Numbered from the stretch's first letter, positions 46,830 to 58,878 are shown. The stretch is 64,000 nucleotides of DNA from Haemophilus haemolyticus (GCF_003493605.1 NZ_QQKA01000006.1:1-64000), one strand, 5' to 3'. Notes: generated by a model from the letters alone, not told the origin. Numbers and translations: made by a program.

Positions 46830-46857
46830 TTGGGATGTGGCATCGTTGTGCTACAAT
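46830..46857 (+). promoter_or_regulatory. promoter of the 47-aa lipoprotein gene
   Basis: -35 TTGGGA (46830-46835), 16-nt spacer, -10 TACAAT (46852-46857); the start codon is 36 nt further. Confidence 0.5.
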
Positions 46858-46892
46858 TCGCAGGTTTTTTAATTTAACAAAAAGGTTTACTT

Positions 46893-47036
46893 ATGAAAAA
46901 ATGGTTATTCATTATTGCAGGCGCGTTGATTATTTCAGCTTGTGCAAATAAAGACGTGTATTTTAATGGGGCAGAAGGTTCTCATTCAGGTGTTAAATTT
47001 GATAAAGATTCTCGCCAATGGGGATTGAATCAATAA
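46893..47036 (+). CDS. 47-aa small lipoprotein
   Basis: ATG 46893 opens a 48-codon frame: MKKWLFIIAGALIISACANK, then DVYFNGAEGSHSGVKFDKDS and RQWGLNQ. The signal peptide ends in the lipobox ISAC, with Cys17 as the lipidated residue; Asn after Cys+1 gives no inner-membrane retention signal, so outer-membrane sorting is likely. It has its own promoter and an inverted uptake-core terminator, which supports a real gene. RBS AAAGG. The function is unknown. Divergent from the nif3 leader RNA and convergent with ilvE. Confidence 0.8.
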   Translation: MKKWLFIIAGALIISACANKDVYFNGAEGSHSGVKFDKDSRQWGLNQ

Positions 47037-47068
47037 AAAAGTGCGGTTGATTTTTAACCGCACTTTCG
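47036..47068. terminator. inverted uptake-core terminator between the small lipoprotein gene and ilvE
   Basis: AAAAAGTGCGGTT / AACCGCACTTT with a 7-nt loop, followed by CGTTTTT; between convergent genes. Confidence 0.85.
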
Positions 47069-47086
47069 TTTTTCTATTGGTAGAAA

Positions 47087-48118
47087 TTATTCTACTTTCA
47101 CAATCCAGCCTTCAGGCGCTTCGACATCACCGAATTGGATGCCAGTGAGTTCTTCATAAAGGCGACGTGTTACTGGGCCAACTTCAGTTTCAGAATAGAA
47201 CACATGGAATTTGCCTTTATGTTGGATTCCGCCAACGGGTGAAATGACCGCTGCAGTACCACAGGCACCCGCTTCAGCAAATTGATCTAGCTGATCGATA
47301 TAAACATCGCCTTCAATTGCTTCCATACCTAAACGCTCTTTTGCGATATGTAAAAGAGAGTATTTGGTGATACTTGGTAAAATAGATTCTGATTTTGGTG
47401 TGATGAATTTATTGTCTTTTGTGATCCCAAAGAAGTTTGCCGCACCGACTTCTTCAATTTTAGTGTGAGTTTTTGGATCTAAATAAATAGCATCAGCGAA
47501 TTTACGTTCTGGCGTACCTTGTTCTGCCGCTAATACATGTGGCAGAAGGCTTGCTGCGTAGTTACCACCCACTTTTACGCCACCGGTTCCCATTGGCGCA
47601 GCACGATCGTATTCTGTGGTAATAAAGTTAGATGGTGTTAAACCACCTTTGAAATAGGCACCAACTGGGCAGCAGAATACAGAGAAAATAAATTCTGGCG
47701 CAGCTTTCACACCAATATTTTCACCCACACCAATTAAAAATGGACGTAAATATAGGGTTGCACCAGAGCCGTAAGGTCCGACCCATTCTTCGTTCGCTTT
47801 CACCACTTCTTTACATGCACGGATAAATAATTCAGTGGGCACTTGTGGCATAAGTAAACGATCCGAAGTATGTTGCATGCGTTTTGCATTTTCTTGTGGG
47901 CGGAATAAGTTGATTGAACCGTCTTTGCAACGGTAAGCTTTTAAGCCTTCAAAGCATTGTTGACCGTAGTGAAGTGCGGTAGAACCTTCGTGAATATGTA
48001 AGGTATTGTCTGTTGTGAGTTTGCCTTCGTCCCATTTGCCATCTTTCCAGTGAGCAATGAAACGGTAATCTGTTTTAATATAACTAAAACCAAGGTTATT
48101 CCAGTCTAAATCTTTCAT
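47087..48118 (-). CDS. ilvE: branched-chain amino acid aminotransferase
   Basis: A 343-aa PLP enzyme of fold type IV that carries out the last step of Ile, Leu and Val synthesis. It belongs to the longer BCAT type (EC 2.6.1.42; the E. coli enzyme has about 309 aa). Typical segments are [50 protein letters not shown] (near the PLP site) and [27 protein letters not shown]. It is adjacent to gcvB; ilvE is a GcvB target in enterobacteria, but I saw no C/A-rich seed match in this leader. Confidence 0.95.
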   Translation of the reverse strand: MKDLDWNNLGFSYIKTDYRFIAHWKDGKWDEGKLTTDNTLHIHEGSTALHYGQQCFEGLKAYRCKDGSINLFRPQENAKRMQHTSDRLLMPQVPTELFIRACKEVVKANEEWVGPYGSGATLYLRPFLIGVGENIGVKAAPEFIFSVFCCPVGAYFKGGLTPSNFITTEYDRAAPMGTGGVKVGGNYAASLLPHVLAAEQGTPERKFADAIYLDPKTHTKIEEVGAANFFGITKDNKFITPKSESILPSITKYSLLHIAKERLGMEAIEGDVYIDQLDQFAEAGACGTAAVISPVGGIQHKGKFHVFYSETEVGPVTRRLYEELTGIQFGDVEAPEGWIVKVE

Positions 48119-48291
48119 TTTGCTTCCTTAATATTATTTTTTTGAATGAAATGCCGTTTAATCTACACCATTCCAGAAGTGATTTAAATAATAAATTCTC
48201 GAAATTATGCAATTTTTAGCCAATTAAAAAGGAATAATGAAATTTTGGAAACTGGGCAGGAAATAAAGATATAGTTATGCTAAAATCGGGA

Positions 48292-48469
48292 TGAAAAAAA
48301 CGCCACTCAATGAGAGCAGCGTTTAACCAAATTGGTTTAATAATATACAGGAAGTAAATGAGTAACATATTTGTTACTCAAGTTCGGTTACCCGAACTAT
48401 ATGCAAACACAACATCATACTTAAGTCCGAAACTCATTAACTAGTAAGGAATTACCAATCATTAAGTAT
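48292..48469 (-). ncRNA. gcvB: GcvB small RNA
   Basis: On the minus strand, divergent from gcvA as in enterobacteria. From the predicted start at 48469 the RNA folds as a 5' stem (ATACTTAA with TTAAGTAT), the G/U-rich seed ATGATGTTGTGTTTGCAT (48403-48420), hairpins AGTTCGGGTAACCGAACT and GAGTAAC...GTTACTC, the conserved single-stranded ACTTCCTGTA, AAACCAATTTGGTTT, and a terminator ACGCTGCTC / GAGTGGCGT with seven U. The seed is the R1-type element of E. coli GcvB, which represses amino-acid transport and metabolism genes through Hfq. Length about 178 nt (E. coli 206). The ends are predicted. Confidence 0.88.
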
Positions 48470-48475
48470 GGTTGT

Positions 48476-48504
48476 ATTGTAAGGAAAAGGGTAGGAAAGG
48501 ACAA
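48476..48504 (-). promoter_or_regulatory. gcvB promoter
   Basis: -10 TACAAT (48476-48481) and -35 TTGTCC (48499-48504) on the minus strand with 17-nt spacing, placing the start near 48469. GcvA probably binds in the gap between this and gcvA. Confidence 0.65.
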
Positions 48505-48593
48505 ATGACGTTTTTTTATTTGAAGTATTAGAAAAACTAATCCGAATTAAATCTTGTCTATTATAGACGAAAATTTTATAAATGGAAATACTT

Positions 48594-49487
48594 ATGTATA
48601 AACGTTTGCCCCCATTGAATTCGTTAAAATCTTTTGAGTCTGCTGCGCGTTATTTAAGTTTTACTAAAGCTGCAGATGAGCTTTGTGTGACACAGGCGGC
48701 GGTTAGTCATCAAATTAAATTATTAGAAGAATTTTTAGGAATTGAATTATTTAAGCGAAAGAATCGTTCTTTAGAATTAACGGAGCTTGGTAAAGCTTAT
48801 TTTGTTGATATTAATAAAATTCTACGTCGTTTAAATGAAGCAACAGAGCGATTATTAACGTTAAAAACGGACCCGCATTTAAATATTAGCGTGCCACAAA
48901 CTTTTGGTATTCAATGGCTCGTGCCACATTTAAGTGAATTTAATCAGCTTTATCCGCAAATTGAGGTGCGTTTAACTGGTGTGGATCAAGACGAAGGCTT
49001 GTTAAATAAAGAAATTGATCTGGCTATTTATTATGGTTTGGGAAATTGGCAGAATCTTCAAGTAGATCGTCTTGGCGAAGAAAATTTATTGATTTTTGCG
49101 TCGCCTGAATTACTAGATAAAAATCCAATTATTCAGCCTGAAGATTTAAAAAAACACACATTAATTCATATTCATACCCGTGATAATTGGCAAGCGATGG
49201 CAAATCATTTACAGTTAGATGATTTAAATATTCAGCAAGGGCCGTTATTTAGTCATACATTTATGGCGTTACAGGCGGCTATTCACGGGCAAGGCATTGT
49301 ATTAGCTAATCGCTTATTAGCCTTGCAAGAAATTGAAAATGGATCATTGCAAGCGGTGTTGCCAACCAATTTACCTGATCCAAAATCATTTTATGTGGTC
49401 AATCATCTTGATCGCCTTGATGACCAAAAAATTCAAGCATTCCGCCAATGGATTATTAACTCAATTAAACAAGAAGAAAATGAATAA
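48594..49487 (+). CDS. gcvA: LysR-type regulator GcvA
   Basis: A 297-aa LysR regulator of the glycine cleavage system and of gcvB. The N-terminal helix-turn-helix reads [40 protein letters not shown], very close to E. coli GcvA. The C-terminal part is the effector-binding domain. ATG 48594 aligns with E. coli; the in-frame ATG at 48582 is less likely. The divergent gcvB RNA strongly supports the identification. The 3' end overlaps rlmM by 8 nt. Confidence 0.93.
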   Translation: MYKRLPPLNSLKSFESAARYLSFTKAADELCVTQAAVSHQIKLLEEFLGIELFKRKNRSLELTELGKAYFVDINKILRRLNEATERLLTLKTDPHLNISVPQTFGIQWLVPHLSEFNQLYPQIEVRLTGVDQDEGLLNKEIDLAIYYGLGNWQNLQVDRLGEENLLIFASPELLDKNPIIQPEDLKKHTLIHIHTRDNWQAMANHLQLDDLNIQQGPLFSHTFMALQAAIHGQGIVLANRLLALQEIENGSLQAVLPTNLPDPKSFYVVNHLDRLDDQKIQAFRQWIINSIKQEENE

Positions 49488-50571
49488 ACTCGCATTATAT
49501 TGTCGCTCAGGTTTTGAGAAAGAAGTTGCCGCCGAGATCACCGATCAAGCAAGTAATTTAGGTGTATTTGGTTTTGCACGAGTACAAGATAATTCGGGCT
49601 ATGTGATTTTTGAATGTTATCAACCTGATGAGGCTGATCGCCTTGCCCGAGACATTCCTTTTAACCGTTTGATTTTTACTCGTCAGATGATAGTTATTTC
49701 CGATTTATTGGAAGATTTAGATCCCGCTGATCGTATTAGTCCCATCGTGGCGGCGTTTGAAGCATTATCTCAACAAGTTAATTTTGCTCAATCTAGCGAG
49801 CTTTTTGTCGAAACTGCAGATACCAATGAAGCGAAAGAGCTTTCCACTTTTTGCCGTAAATTTACCGTGCCTTTACGTCAGGCATTGAAAAAACAAGGCT
49901 GGCTCTCTGCAAAAGCGACTCAAAAGTGCGGTCAATTTTTACATTGTTTTTTTGTAAAACCGAATTGCTGTTATGTGGGATATTCTTATGTAGATAATCA
50001 TTCCCCCCATTTTATGGGAATCCCTCGTTTAAAATTTCCAGCAGATGCACCAAGTCGATCTACATTAAAACTAGAAGAAGCTATTTTGACTTTTATTCCG
50101 CGTAAAGAAGAGCATAAACGTTTAAATGAAAATATGATTGGCGTTGATTTAGGGGCTTGCCCTGGCGGTTGGACGTATCAATTAGTCAAACGTGGTTTAT
50201 TTGTTTATGCGGTTGATCACGGAAAAATGGCAGCGAGCTTGCATGATACAGGTCGCATTGAACATTGTGCGGAAGATGGTTTTAAATTTCAGCCTCCCAA
50301 AAGGAAAAAAGTGGATTGGTTAGTCTGTGATATGGTGGAACAACCAAGCCGTATTTCGTTATTGATTGGCAAATGGTTGTTGAATGGTTGGTGCCGAGAA
50401 ACGATCTTCAATTTAAAATTACCCATGAAAAAACGTTATCAAGAAGTGATATTATGTTTAGAAAACTTGGCTGTTATGTTGGCTGAGCAGAATTTGAATT
50501 TTGAGATTCAAGCAAAACATTTATATCACGATCGTGAAGAAATCACGGTACATATAGCATTAAAATCTTGA
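49480..50571 (+). CDS. rlmM: 23S rRNA 2'-O-ribose methyltransferase RlmM
   Basis: A 363-aa SAM-dependent methyltransferase that modifies C2498 of 23S rRNA (E. coli RlmM 366 aa). An N-terminal THUMP-like domain ([19 protein letters not shown]) is followed by a Rossmann methyltransferase with [19 protein letters not shown] near 220-238 and a [12 protein letters not shown] motif. ATG 49480 lies inside the end of gcvA (AGAAGAAA upstream as weak SD), implying coupling; the frame is open further upstream only within gcvA. Confidence 0.95.
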   Translation: MNKLALYCRSGFEKEVAAEITDQASNLGVFGFARVQDNSGYVIFECYQPDEADRLARDIPFNRLIFTRQMIVISDLLEDLDPADRISPIVAAFEALSQQVNFAQSSELFVETADTNEAKELSTFCRKFTVPLRQALKKQGWLSAKATQKCGQFLHCFFVKPNCCYVGYSYVDNHSPHFMGIPRLKFPADAPSRSTLKLEEAILTFIPRKEEHKRLNENMIGVDLGACPGGWTYQLVKRGLFVYAVDHGKMAASLHDTGRIEHCAEDGFKFQPPKRKKVDWLVCDMVEQPSRISLLIGKWLLNGWCRETIFNLKLPMKKRYQEVILCLENLAVMLAEQNLNFEIQAKHLYHDREEITVHIALKS

Positions 50572-50606
50572 GTGAATTGTTTTCATAACTAAAAAGGACG
50601 TCGCGA

Positions 50607-51776
50607 ATGAATTTACACGAATACCAAGCAAAACAACTATTTGAGCATTATGGATTACCCGTAAAAAATGGGGCGGTCTGTCAATCTGTTGATGAAGTAG
50701 ATTTGGTACTGGCTCAACTTTCAGGCGATAAGTGGGCAGCGAAATGCCAAGTTCACGCTGGTGGGCGTGGTAAAGCAGGTGGCGTTAAATTGGTACAGGA
50801 TGTAGAGGAAGCAAGATCTTTTGCAGAAAAATGGCTAGGACAACGTTTAGTCACTTTTCAAACGGATAAATCTGGTCAGCCAGTAAACCAGATTTATTTT
50901 GAAGAAACTTGCGATATTGATAAAGAATTTTACTTAAGTGCGGTTGTTGATCGCGCCTCTCAAAAAGTTATGTTTATTGCTTCTCCTGCTGGTGGAATGA
51001 ATATTGAAGAAGTCGCGCAAAATTCACCGCACTTACTCTACAAAGTCACTATTGATCCTTTATTTGGAGGATTGCCTTATCAAGGGCGTGAATTGGCGTT
51101 TAAATTAGGGTTAAGTGGTGTGCAAAACAAACAGTTTACCGATATTTTTATGGGGTTATCTCGTTTATTTTTAGAAAAAGATTTATCTTTACTGGAAGTC
51201 AATCCGCTTGTTCTGACTAAACAAGGGAATTTGGTTTGTCTCGACGCCAAAATATCTGTTGATGATAACGCTTTATTTCGTCATAAAGATCTCTTAGCAC
51301 TACAAGATTTAACTCAAAATGATGCTCGTGAAGCAGAAGCTGAAAAATTCCAGTTAAACTATGTAGCTTTAGAGGGCGATATTGGTTGTATGGTAAACGG
51401 GGCTGGGCTTGCAATGGGCACCATGGATATTGTGAAACTCTATGGTGGGAAACCTGCGAATTTTCTTGATGTGGGTGGTGGTGCAACGAAAGAGCGAGTT
51501 GCTGAGGCGTTCAAAATCATTTTAACCGATCCTTCCGTGAAGGTAATTTTAGTGAATATTTTTGGTGGTATTGTTCGTTGTGATTTGATTGCTGAAGGCG
51601 TTATTGCTGCAGTAAATGAAGTGGGCGTGAGAGTGCCTGTGGTTGTTCGATTAGAAGGAACAAATGCTGAAATCGGTCGCCAAATTTTAACGCAAAGCGA
51701 TGTTAATATCCTTACCGCACAGAATTTACAACAAGCTGCAGAATTAGCTGTGAATGCAGCAAAAGGAGAACACTAA
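50607..51776 (+). CDS. sucC: succinyl-CoA synthetase beta subunit
   Basis: A 389-aa ATP-grasp subunit (E. coli 388). It binds ATP and with SucD interconverts succinyl-CoA and succinate in the TCA cycle. Signatures are [35 protein letters not shown] near 47-62, [10 protein letters not shown] and the loop [30 protein letters not shown]. The stop overlaps the sucD start. Confidence 0.97.
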   Translation: MNLHEYQAKQLFEHYGLPVKNGAVCQSVDEVDLVLAQLSGDKWAAKCQVHAGGRGKAGGVKLVQDVEEARSFAEKWLGQRLVTFQTDKSGQPVNQIYFEETCDIDKEFYLSAVVDRASQKVMFIASPAGGMNIEEVAQNSPHLLYKVTIDPLFGGLPYQGRELAFKLGLSGVQNKQFTDIFMGLSRLFLEKDLSLLEVNPLVLTKQGNLVCLDAKISVDDNALFRHKDLLALQDLTQNDAREAEAEKFQLNYVALEGDIGCMVNGAGLAMGTMDIVKLYGGKPANFLDVGGGATKERVAEAFKIILTDPSVKVILVNIFGGIVRCDLIAEGVIAAVNEVGVRVPVVVRLEGTNAEIGRQILTQSDVNILTAQNLQQAAELAVNAAKGEH

Positions 51777-52657
51777 TGGCGATTTTAATTGATAAAAATA
51801 CCAAAGTGATTTGCCAAGGTTTTACTGGTGGACAAGGGACTTTTCATTCTGAACAAGCATTAGCCTACGGAACGCAATTAGTTGGTGGCGTATCGCCAAA
51901 TAAAGGTGGAACTACCCATCTTGGTTTGCCTGTGTTTAATACAGTTCGTGAAGCCGTTGAAAATACGGGGGCAACAGCTACAGTCATTTATGTGCCAGCA
52001 CCATTTTGTAAAGATGCCATAATTGAAGCCATTGATGCAGGGATTAAGTTAATTGTCTGTATTACTGAGGGCATACCTACATTGGATATGCTTAAAGTGA
52101 AACAAAAATTAAATGAAACGGGCGTAGTGATGATTGGGCCAAATTGCCCTGGTGTGATTACGCCTGATGAATGTAAAATCGGCATTATGCCCGCTCACAT
52201 ACATAAAAAAGGCAAAGTGGGGATTGTTTCTCGTTCTGGTACTTTAACGTATGAAGCGGTAAAACAAACTACAGATGAAGGCTTTGGACAATCGACTTGT
52301 GTGGGTATCGGTGGCGATCCTATTCCAGGCTCTAGTTTTATTGATATTCTTGAAAGATTTCAACAAGATCCCGAAACTGAAGCCATTGTGATGATTGGAG
52401 AGATCGGCGGTTCCGCAGAGGAAGAAGCGGCAACCTTCATAAAAGATAAGGTCACTAAACCAGTGGTTGCCTATATTGCGGGTATTACTGCGCCAAAAGG
52501 TAAGCGGATGGGGCATGCTGGTGCCATTATTAGTGGTGGAAAAGGCACTGCCGCAGAAAAAATAGCAGCGCTTGAGGCCGCAGGTGTGACCTGTGTAAAA
52601 AGTCTCGCTGAAATTGGTGCAGCCTTGAGAAAGGTATTAAAATCATCTAACAATTAA
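51776..52657 (+). CDS. sucD: succinyl-CoA synthetase alpha subunit
   Basis: A 293-aa CoA-binding subunit carrying the phosphohistidine: the His is in [16 protein letters not shown] near 243-258. The N-terminal CoA fold has [20 protein letters not shown] and [18 protein letters not shown]. The ATG overlaps the sucC TAA by one base. The operon ends with a terminator, and no sucAB is adjacent on this side. Confidence 0.97.
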   Translation: MAILIDKNTKVICQGFTGGQGTFHSEQALAYGTQLVGGVSPNKGGTTHLGLPVFNTVREAVENTGATATVIYVPAPFCKDAIIEAIDAGIKLIVCITEGIPTLDMLKVKQKLNETGVVMIGPNCPGVITPDECKIGIMPAHIHKKGKVGIVSRSGTLTYEAVKQTTDEGFGQSTCVGIGGDPIPGSSFIDILERFQQDPETEAIVMIGEIGGSAEEEAATFIKDKVTKPVVAYIAGITAPKGKRMGHAGAIISGGKGTAAEKIAALEAAGVTCVKSLAEIGAALRKVLKSSNN

Positions 52658-52674
52658 CCGCACTTTAGTTTGAC

Positions 52675-52712
52675 AAGGCGTAGATTGACTCTCTACGCCT
52701 TTATTTTTATAT
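52675..52712 (+). terminator. terminator of sucCD
   Basis: AAGGCGTAGA / TCTACGCCTT with a 7-nt loop, followed by TATTTTTAT. Confidence 0.88.
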
Positions 52713-52743
52713 GCTCGCCATTATAAAGTGAACGCAAAACTGC

Positions 52744-52756
52744 TATAATCAGCGCA
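52744..52756 (+). promoter_or_regulatory. yciO promoter -10 with GC-rich discriminator
   Basis: TATAATCAGCGCA, identical over 13 bases to the ffh promoter region, and followed by a nearly identical stretch (ATTTTTTAAG). The start codon is 22 nt downstream. Confidence 0.5.
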
Positions 52757-52777
52757 CATTTTTTAAGGAAGAAACAC

Positions 52778-53401
52778 ATGAGCCAATTTTTTTATATCCA
52801 CCCTGAAAATCCACAAGTGCGCTTGATTAATCAAGCCGTAGAGATTTTACAAAAAGGCGGTGTAATTGTGTATCCGACGGATTCGGGATATGCCTTGGGC
52901 TGTATGATGGGCGATAAACATGCAATGGATCGCATTGTAGCAATTCGTAAATTGCCTGAAGGACATAATTTTACCTTGGTGTGTAGTGATTTATCGGAGC
53001 TTTCAACTTACTCAACGGTAAATAATACTGCTTATCGTTTGATTAAAAATAATACGCCAGGGCGTTATACTTTTATTCTTACAGCAACGAAAGAATTACC
53101 GCGTCGTTTAATGACATCAAAACGTAAAACCATTGGTTTACGCGTACCAGATAATAAAATTGCTTTAGATTTACTTTCCGCCTTAGGCGAACCGATTTTA
53201 TCTTGTTCGTTAATGTTGCCTAATGAAGAACATACTACACAATCCGATCCTGAAGAAATTCGTGATCGTTTGGAACACCAAGTCGATTTAATTATTCATG
53301 GCGGATATTTAGGGCAAGAGCCTACAACAGTGGTGGATTTAACAGAAGAATCGCCAGTAATTTTACGCGAAGGAAGTGGAAGCACTGATCCTTTTATTTA
53401 A
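52778..53401 (+). CDS. yciO: YciO/Sua5/YrdC-family protein
   Basis: A 207-aa protein of the YrdC fold. GGVIVYPTDSGYALGCMMGD near 28-47 is the nucleotide-binding signature, and TTVVDLTEESPVILREGSGS is the C-terminal one. Relatives TsaC/Sua5 make threonylcarbamoyl-AMP for tRNA; YciO is a paralogue with reported residual or no such activity. FYIHPENPQVRLINQAVEIL matches the YciO subgroup. RBS TAAGGAAG. Confidence 0.92.
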   Translation: MSQFFYIHPENPQVRLINQAVEILQKGGVIVYPTDSGYALGCMMGDKHAMDRIVAIRKLPEGHNFTLVCSDLSELSTYSTVNNTAYRLIKNNTPGRYTFILTATKELPRRLMTSKRKTIGLRVPDNKIALDLLSALGEPILSCSLMLPNEEHTTQSDPEEIRDRLEHQVDLIIHGGYLGQEPTTVVDLTEESPVILREGSGSTDPFI

Positions 53402-53460
53402 TATATTATGTAACAGATAGACGCTTGTGAAAGCGACTTTTCCATTATTTAAGGAAAACA

Positions 53461-55516
<2,056 letters not shown>

Positions 55517-55544
55517 ATTAATTGTTGAAATTGACTGATAGAGA

Positions 55545-55565
55545 AAAGGACGTTAAACGTCCTTT
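55545..55565. terminator. bidirectional terminator after cysB
   Basis: Perfect AAAGGACGT-TAA-ACGTCCTTT, between convergent genes; the T-tracts are short. Confidence 0.8.
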
Positions 55566-55572
55566 CTTACTC

Positions 55573-55989
55573 TTATTGTTCATTCTGATTTTGAAGTTTT
55601 TCTTGTTTTGAATGATAAAAATAAAGATATATTAAACCAATTGGTGCAATAAAAATTGAGAATATGAAACAAATCGCCATTGTGATTAGTTTTGTTACAA
55701 GCATTAAAGGTGCATTAATGAAAAAAACATTATCACCTAAAATATATTCGATAATACTTTCATAAACAAATCGAGAATAAGGATATAATAATAAGCAGAT
55801 TAATCCTAGGATTGTATTTGTTACAAGAATAGATATTTTCCCAGTGTGATTATATCCGTTATAGCTTATAGCAACTATAAATATAAAGAATATTAAACCA
55901 AATAGAAATTGTCGAGTATAGTAAGCTTTTGATAATCCACCGAGGGTCTTAGATAAAAATGACATGGTATTCCTTATTCTTGAATTCAT
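55573..55989 (-). CDS. hypothetical membrane protein
   Basis: A 138-aa protein (130 aa if ATG 55965 is used; both have an SD, GAGGAA and AAGGA). Three hydrophobic segments are visible (FLFGLIFFIFIVAISY, ISILVTNTILGLICLLLYPY, TKLITMAICFIFSIFIAPIG). The C-terminal YHSKQEKLQNQNEQ is charged. I do not recognise the family. Base composition is more AT-rich than its neighbours and there is no uptake core, so it may be a recent acquisition or a fast-evolving gene. Confidence 0.7.
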   Translation of the reverse strand: MNSRIRNTMSFLSKTLGGLSKAYYTRQFLFGLIFFIFIVAISYNGYNHTGKISILVTNTILGLICLLLYPYSRFVYESIIEYILGDNVFFINAPLMLVTKLITMAICFIFSIFIAPIGLIYLYFYHSKQEKLQNQNEQ

Positions 55990-56075
55990 AGTGTTCCTCA
56001 GTCTAACTTACATCATAAATAAGTGCAATTTATTTATATATAAAGGTGTATTGTGCTATTTGATTAATGCACTTG

Positions 56076-57140
56076 TTACAATAAAAATAAATGTGGTACC
56101 AAGTTCATGATGATCACTGTCGCGATAGAAAGTAATAATCTTGATGCGCCAAAAATAAAACCACGATTGGTGCCATTATCAAATTTCACTAATAAGTTTG
56201 CCATCGCTGTGAGGGCATATACTTCAATGACGGTAAAAATGACAAGATAGGCATAGGCGGAAAATACGGAAAGATAACGTAAGGTGATAAACCAAGGTAC
56301 GATAATTCCAATAGCCAACAGAGGCGCAACCCATACTGCTTGTTTGATCGTTAAATTAATTTTTCGGGAAAAATAGCTTTGTAATAGCACGGTGAGTAAG
56401 CCATTGCCAAATAACGCTATCGGCGAATGTTCAGGCATGCCAAGTTTATTGTTAAATAAAAAAGGGAAAATGACAAAGAAAGAGCTCGCAATAGCAAGAG
56501 GTAAAAAGAGCATTAAATGCACCATGAGAAATTCTTTTGTAATAATTTCTTTGATTTGTGTAAAGCGAAATTTTACCAACGTTTGTAAGGTTTGAATTTG
56601 ATAGAAAGGCTTCACCATTAAGGCGAATAATATGGCTTCCATTGAAAAACAAACCCAGATGAGTAAGTTGATATGTTCGTATTTAATAAAGGGGATAACT
56701 AAAAGCGGCGCAAACATGGATGACATGGAGGTCACTTTTAGATATTTCCCTTGCAAGCGCGTTTTTTCTTTGTATTCATCTCCAGCCAACACAAGTAAGC
56801 AGGCTTTGGCATTGGTTCCAAATAAGCAACTACCTAAACCAAAACAAGTGGTCGCAATAAGAAGCAATAAATAATTATCTGCTGCGAGAAAGAAAATATA
56901 GGCTATTACATCTAAAAAACAGCCGAGCAACATCATTTTGGCTAAACCATAGCGATCGCCCCAAATACCGGCAAGAATGGAAAGGGCTTGGTTTGAGAAA
57001 AAGAGTAGTGATAAGGAAAAGGCAATTTCGCTGTTGCTCAATCCTTTACTTTGTAGATAAATCAGAAATACCGTTTGCACAGAAAAAAAGGCAAGGGTGG
57101 AAAAGAAACGCCGAGTAAGTAAAAGTTTTTGTAAATTCAT
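56076..57140 (-). CDS. MFS-family transporter
   Basis: A 354-aa protein with about 11 membrane helices. The loop-2 motif of the major facilitator superfamily appears as LAGIWGDRYGLAKMMLLGC near 57-75. It starts within four residues of the first helix (LLLTRRFFSTLAFFSVQTVF). At 354 aa it is on the short side for MFS. The substrate is unknown; drug or sugar efflux types are similar. An inverted uptake-core pair lies upstream, between it and prmB. Confidence 0.82.
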   Translation of the reverse strand: MNLQKLLLTRRFFSTLAFFSVQTVFLIYLQSKGLSNSEIAFSLSLLFFSNQALSILAGIWGDRYGLAKMMLLGCFLDVIAYIFFLAADNYLLLLIATTCFGLGSCLFGTNAKACLLVLAGDEYKEKTRLQGKYLKVTSMSSMFAPLLVIPFIKYEHINLLIWVCFSMEAILFALMVKPFYQIQTLQTLVKFRFTQIKEIITKEFLMVHLMLFLPLAIASSFFVIFPFLFNNKLGMPEHSPIALFGNGLLTVLLQSYFSRKINLTIKQAVWVAPLLAIGIIVPWFITLRYLSVFSAYAYLVIFTVIEVYALTAMANLLVKFDNGTNRGFIFGASRLLLSIATVIIMNLVPHLFLL

Positions 57141-57198
57141 AGAGTCAAATGATAAAAAAGAAAAGCACGCGTTGAATAACGCGCGCCATGAATTTTAT

Positions 57199-57237
57199 AA
57201 GTGCGGTTGAAATTGAGATTAAAATTTTACCGCACTT
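57199..57237. terminator. inverted uptake-core pair after prmB
   Basis: AAGTGCGGT / ACCGCACTT with a 20-nt loop, 7 nt after the prmB stop on the minus strand. The long loop makes it a weaker terminator candidate. Confidence 0.55.
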
Positions 57238-57243
57238 GAAAGA

Positions 57244-58188
57244 TTAAAACAGATCGTGATATTTCACTAAATCTTTACGCTGAATAGCAAATACGCCTAG
57301 CCCGCCATTTTTAAGTTCTACCCATTCAAATGGTACATCTGGATATTGCTCAATTAAGCTCACCATGCTATTGCCCACTTCACATACCAACACGCCATTT
57401 TCGGTTAAGTAATCTGGCGCTTGTTTTAAAATTTGTTTGGTAATGTTTAAGCCATCTTGGCCAGAACCTAAGGCTAACTCTGGTTCAAAATGGAATTCTT
57501 CTGGCATATCGGCGAGATCTTCTTCGTCCACATAAGGTGGATTAGTCACGATAAGATCGTATTTTTGTCCTAAAATATTTTCAAATAAGTTTGATTGAAT
57601 CGGGAATACGCGATGCTCTAATTGATGGCGTGAAATGTTGATCTCCGCGACATTAAGTGCATCAACTGATAAATCTACCGCATCTACTTCCGCATTCGGG
57701 AAAGCATAAGCACAAGCAATGGCAATACAACCACTGCCTGTGCATAGATCGAGAATATGATTCGGCTCTTGTGAAATTAAATCTTCAAAGCGATCTTGAA
57801 TTAACGCACTAATTGGGGAGCGTGGAATAATGGTTCGTTCATCGACATAAAATTCGTGACCGCAGAACCAAGCACTATTTGTTAAATATGCCACTGGTAC
57901 GCGTTGTTCGATTCGGGTTAATACAAGTTGAACTAGGGTTTCTTTTTCAGATGGGGTTAATCGACTGTTAAATAATTCGGTAGGTAAATCAATGGGTAAA
58001 TGTAAGCCACTTAAAACGAGTTGCAGGCTTTCATCCCAAGGATTATCGTGCCCTTGCCCGAAGTAAATATCAGATCGATTGAGAATGCTATACGTCCAAC
58101 GCAGAAAATCTTGGATGGTTTGCAGTTCGTTTGCAACATTATCTTCCAAGATAGTTGCAACTAATTCTTGGTTATGTGAGGTTTCCAT
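57244..58188 (-). CDS. prmB: ribosomal protein uL3 glutamine methyltransferase
   Basis: A 314-aa SAM-dependent enzyme (E. coli PrmB 310 aa) that methylates Gln150 of ribosomal protein L3. It has an N-terminal helical domain, then [20 protein letters not shown] near 138-157 (SAM motif I) and [20 protein letters not shown] near 208-227. NPPY is the catalytic motif shared with PrmC and adenine methylases. The distinguishing features from PrmC are length and the [19 protein letters not shown] segment. Divergent from smrB. Confidence 0.94.
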   Translation of the reverse strand: METSHNQELVATILEDNVANELQTIQDFLRWTYSILNRSDIYFGQGHDNPWDESLQLVLSGLHLPIDLPTELFNSRLTPSEKETLVQLVLTRIEQRVPVAYLTNSAWFCGHEFYVDERTIIPRSPISALIQDRFEDLISQEPNHILDLCTGSGCIAIACAYAFPNAEVDAVDLSVDALNVAEINISRHQLEHRVFPIQSNLFENILGQKYDLIVTNPPYVDEEDLADMPEEFHFEPELALGSGQDGLNITKQILKQAPDYLTENGVLVCEVGNSMVSLIEQYPDVPFEWVELKNGGLGVFAIQRKDLVKYHDLF

Positions 58189-58317
58189 CGCATTTCTCCA
58201 TAAAAGTGAGTAGAAAAGTTAGCATAAAATTCGGTATGAAAATTTGGCGTAGTTATACCACAGATGAGAATGTAGAACTATGATATGATACGCAAAATTT
58301 GAAATTAATGAGAAAAA

Positions 58318-58821
58318 ATGCAAGACGAATTTGATTTATTCCGTGCGGAAACCAAAGGCATTAAGCCAATGAAACAAGATACTTTTGTTGCCCCCCGCCA
58401 AAAACGTGATCAGAAAAAAATAGAATTGAAAGAATTACGAGCGAAAGAAGATACATTGTTCTATTTTTCTGATGAATATGAGCCGTTACTGAATGAGCAT
58501 GATGGTGTTGTGAAATATTTACGTGATGGGGAAGATTCCCATTTATTAAAACAACTTCGTCGTGGAGATTTTTCGCCAGAATTGTTTTTAGATTTACATG
58601 GTTTAACCCGTGAACAAGCTAAGCAAGAATTAGCCGCACTTTTACTGGCTTGTGAAAATGAGCATGTTGATTGTGCCAGTATCATGACGGGCTATGGCAC
58701 CTTTACATTGAAAAAACAAATTCCACGTTGGCTAGTACAACATCCTAAAGTGCGGGCATTGCATCAAGCACCAAAAGAATGGGGCGGTGAAGCCGCAATT
58801 TTGATTTTGGTTGATTTGTAA
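58318..58821 (+). CDS. smrB: ribosome rescue endonuclease SmrB
   Basis: A 167-aa protein (E. coli SmrB, formerly YfcN, 183 aa). An N-terminal extension contacts ribosomes, and the C-terminal Smr domain (about 85-167) carries DLHGLTREQAKQELAALL and the TGYGTFTLKKQIPRWL loop, with the DxH and TGxG catalytic motifs. SmrB cleaves mRNA at collided ribosomes. It has its own leader; the order prmB-smrB divergent is as in relatives. Confidence 0.93.
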   Translation: MQDEFDLFRAETKGIKPMKQDTFVAPRQKRDQKKIELKELRAKEDTLFYFSDEYEPLLNEHDGVVKYLRDGEDSHLLKQLRRGDFSPELFLDLHGLTREQAKQELAALLLACENEHVDCASIMTGYGTFTLKKQIPRWLVQHPKVRALHQAPKEWGGEAAILILVDL

Positions 58822-58835
58822 AAAAACGTTATAAA

Positions 58836-58878
58836 AAATACCGCACTTTTACTGACTGGGCAAAGTGCGGTATTTTCT
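58836..58878. terminator. inverted uptake-core terminator between smrB and pta
   Basis: AAAATACCGCACTTT / AAAGTGCGGTATTTT with an 11-nt loop, between convergent genes. Confidence 0.88.
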
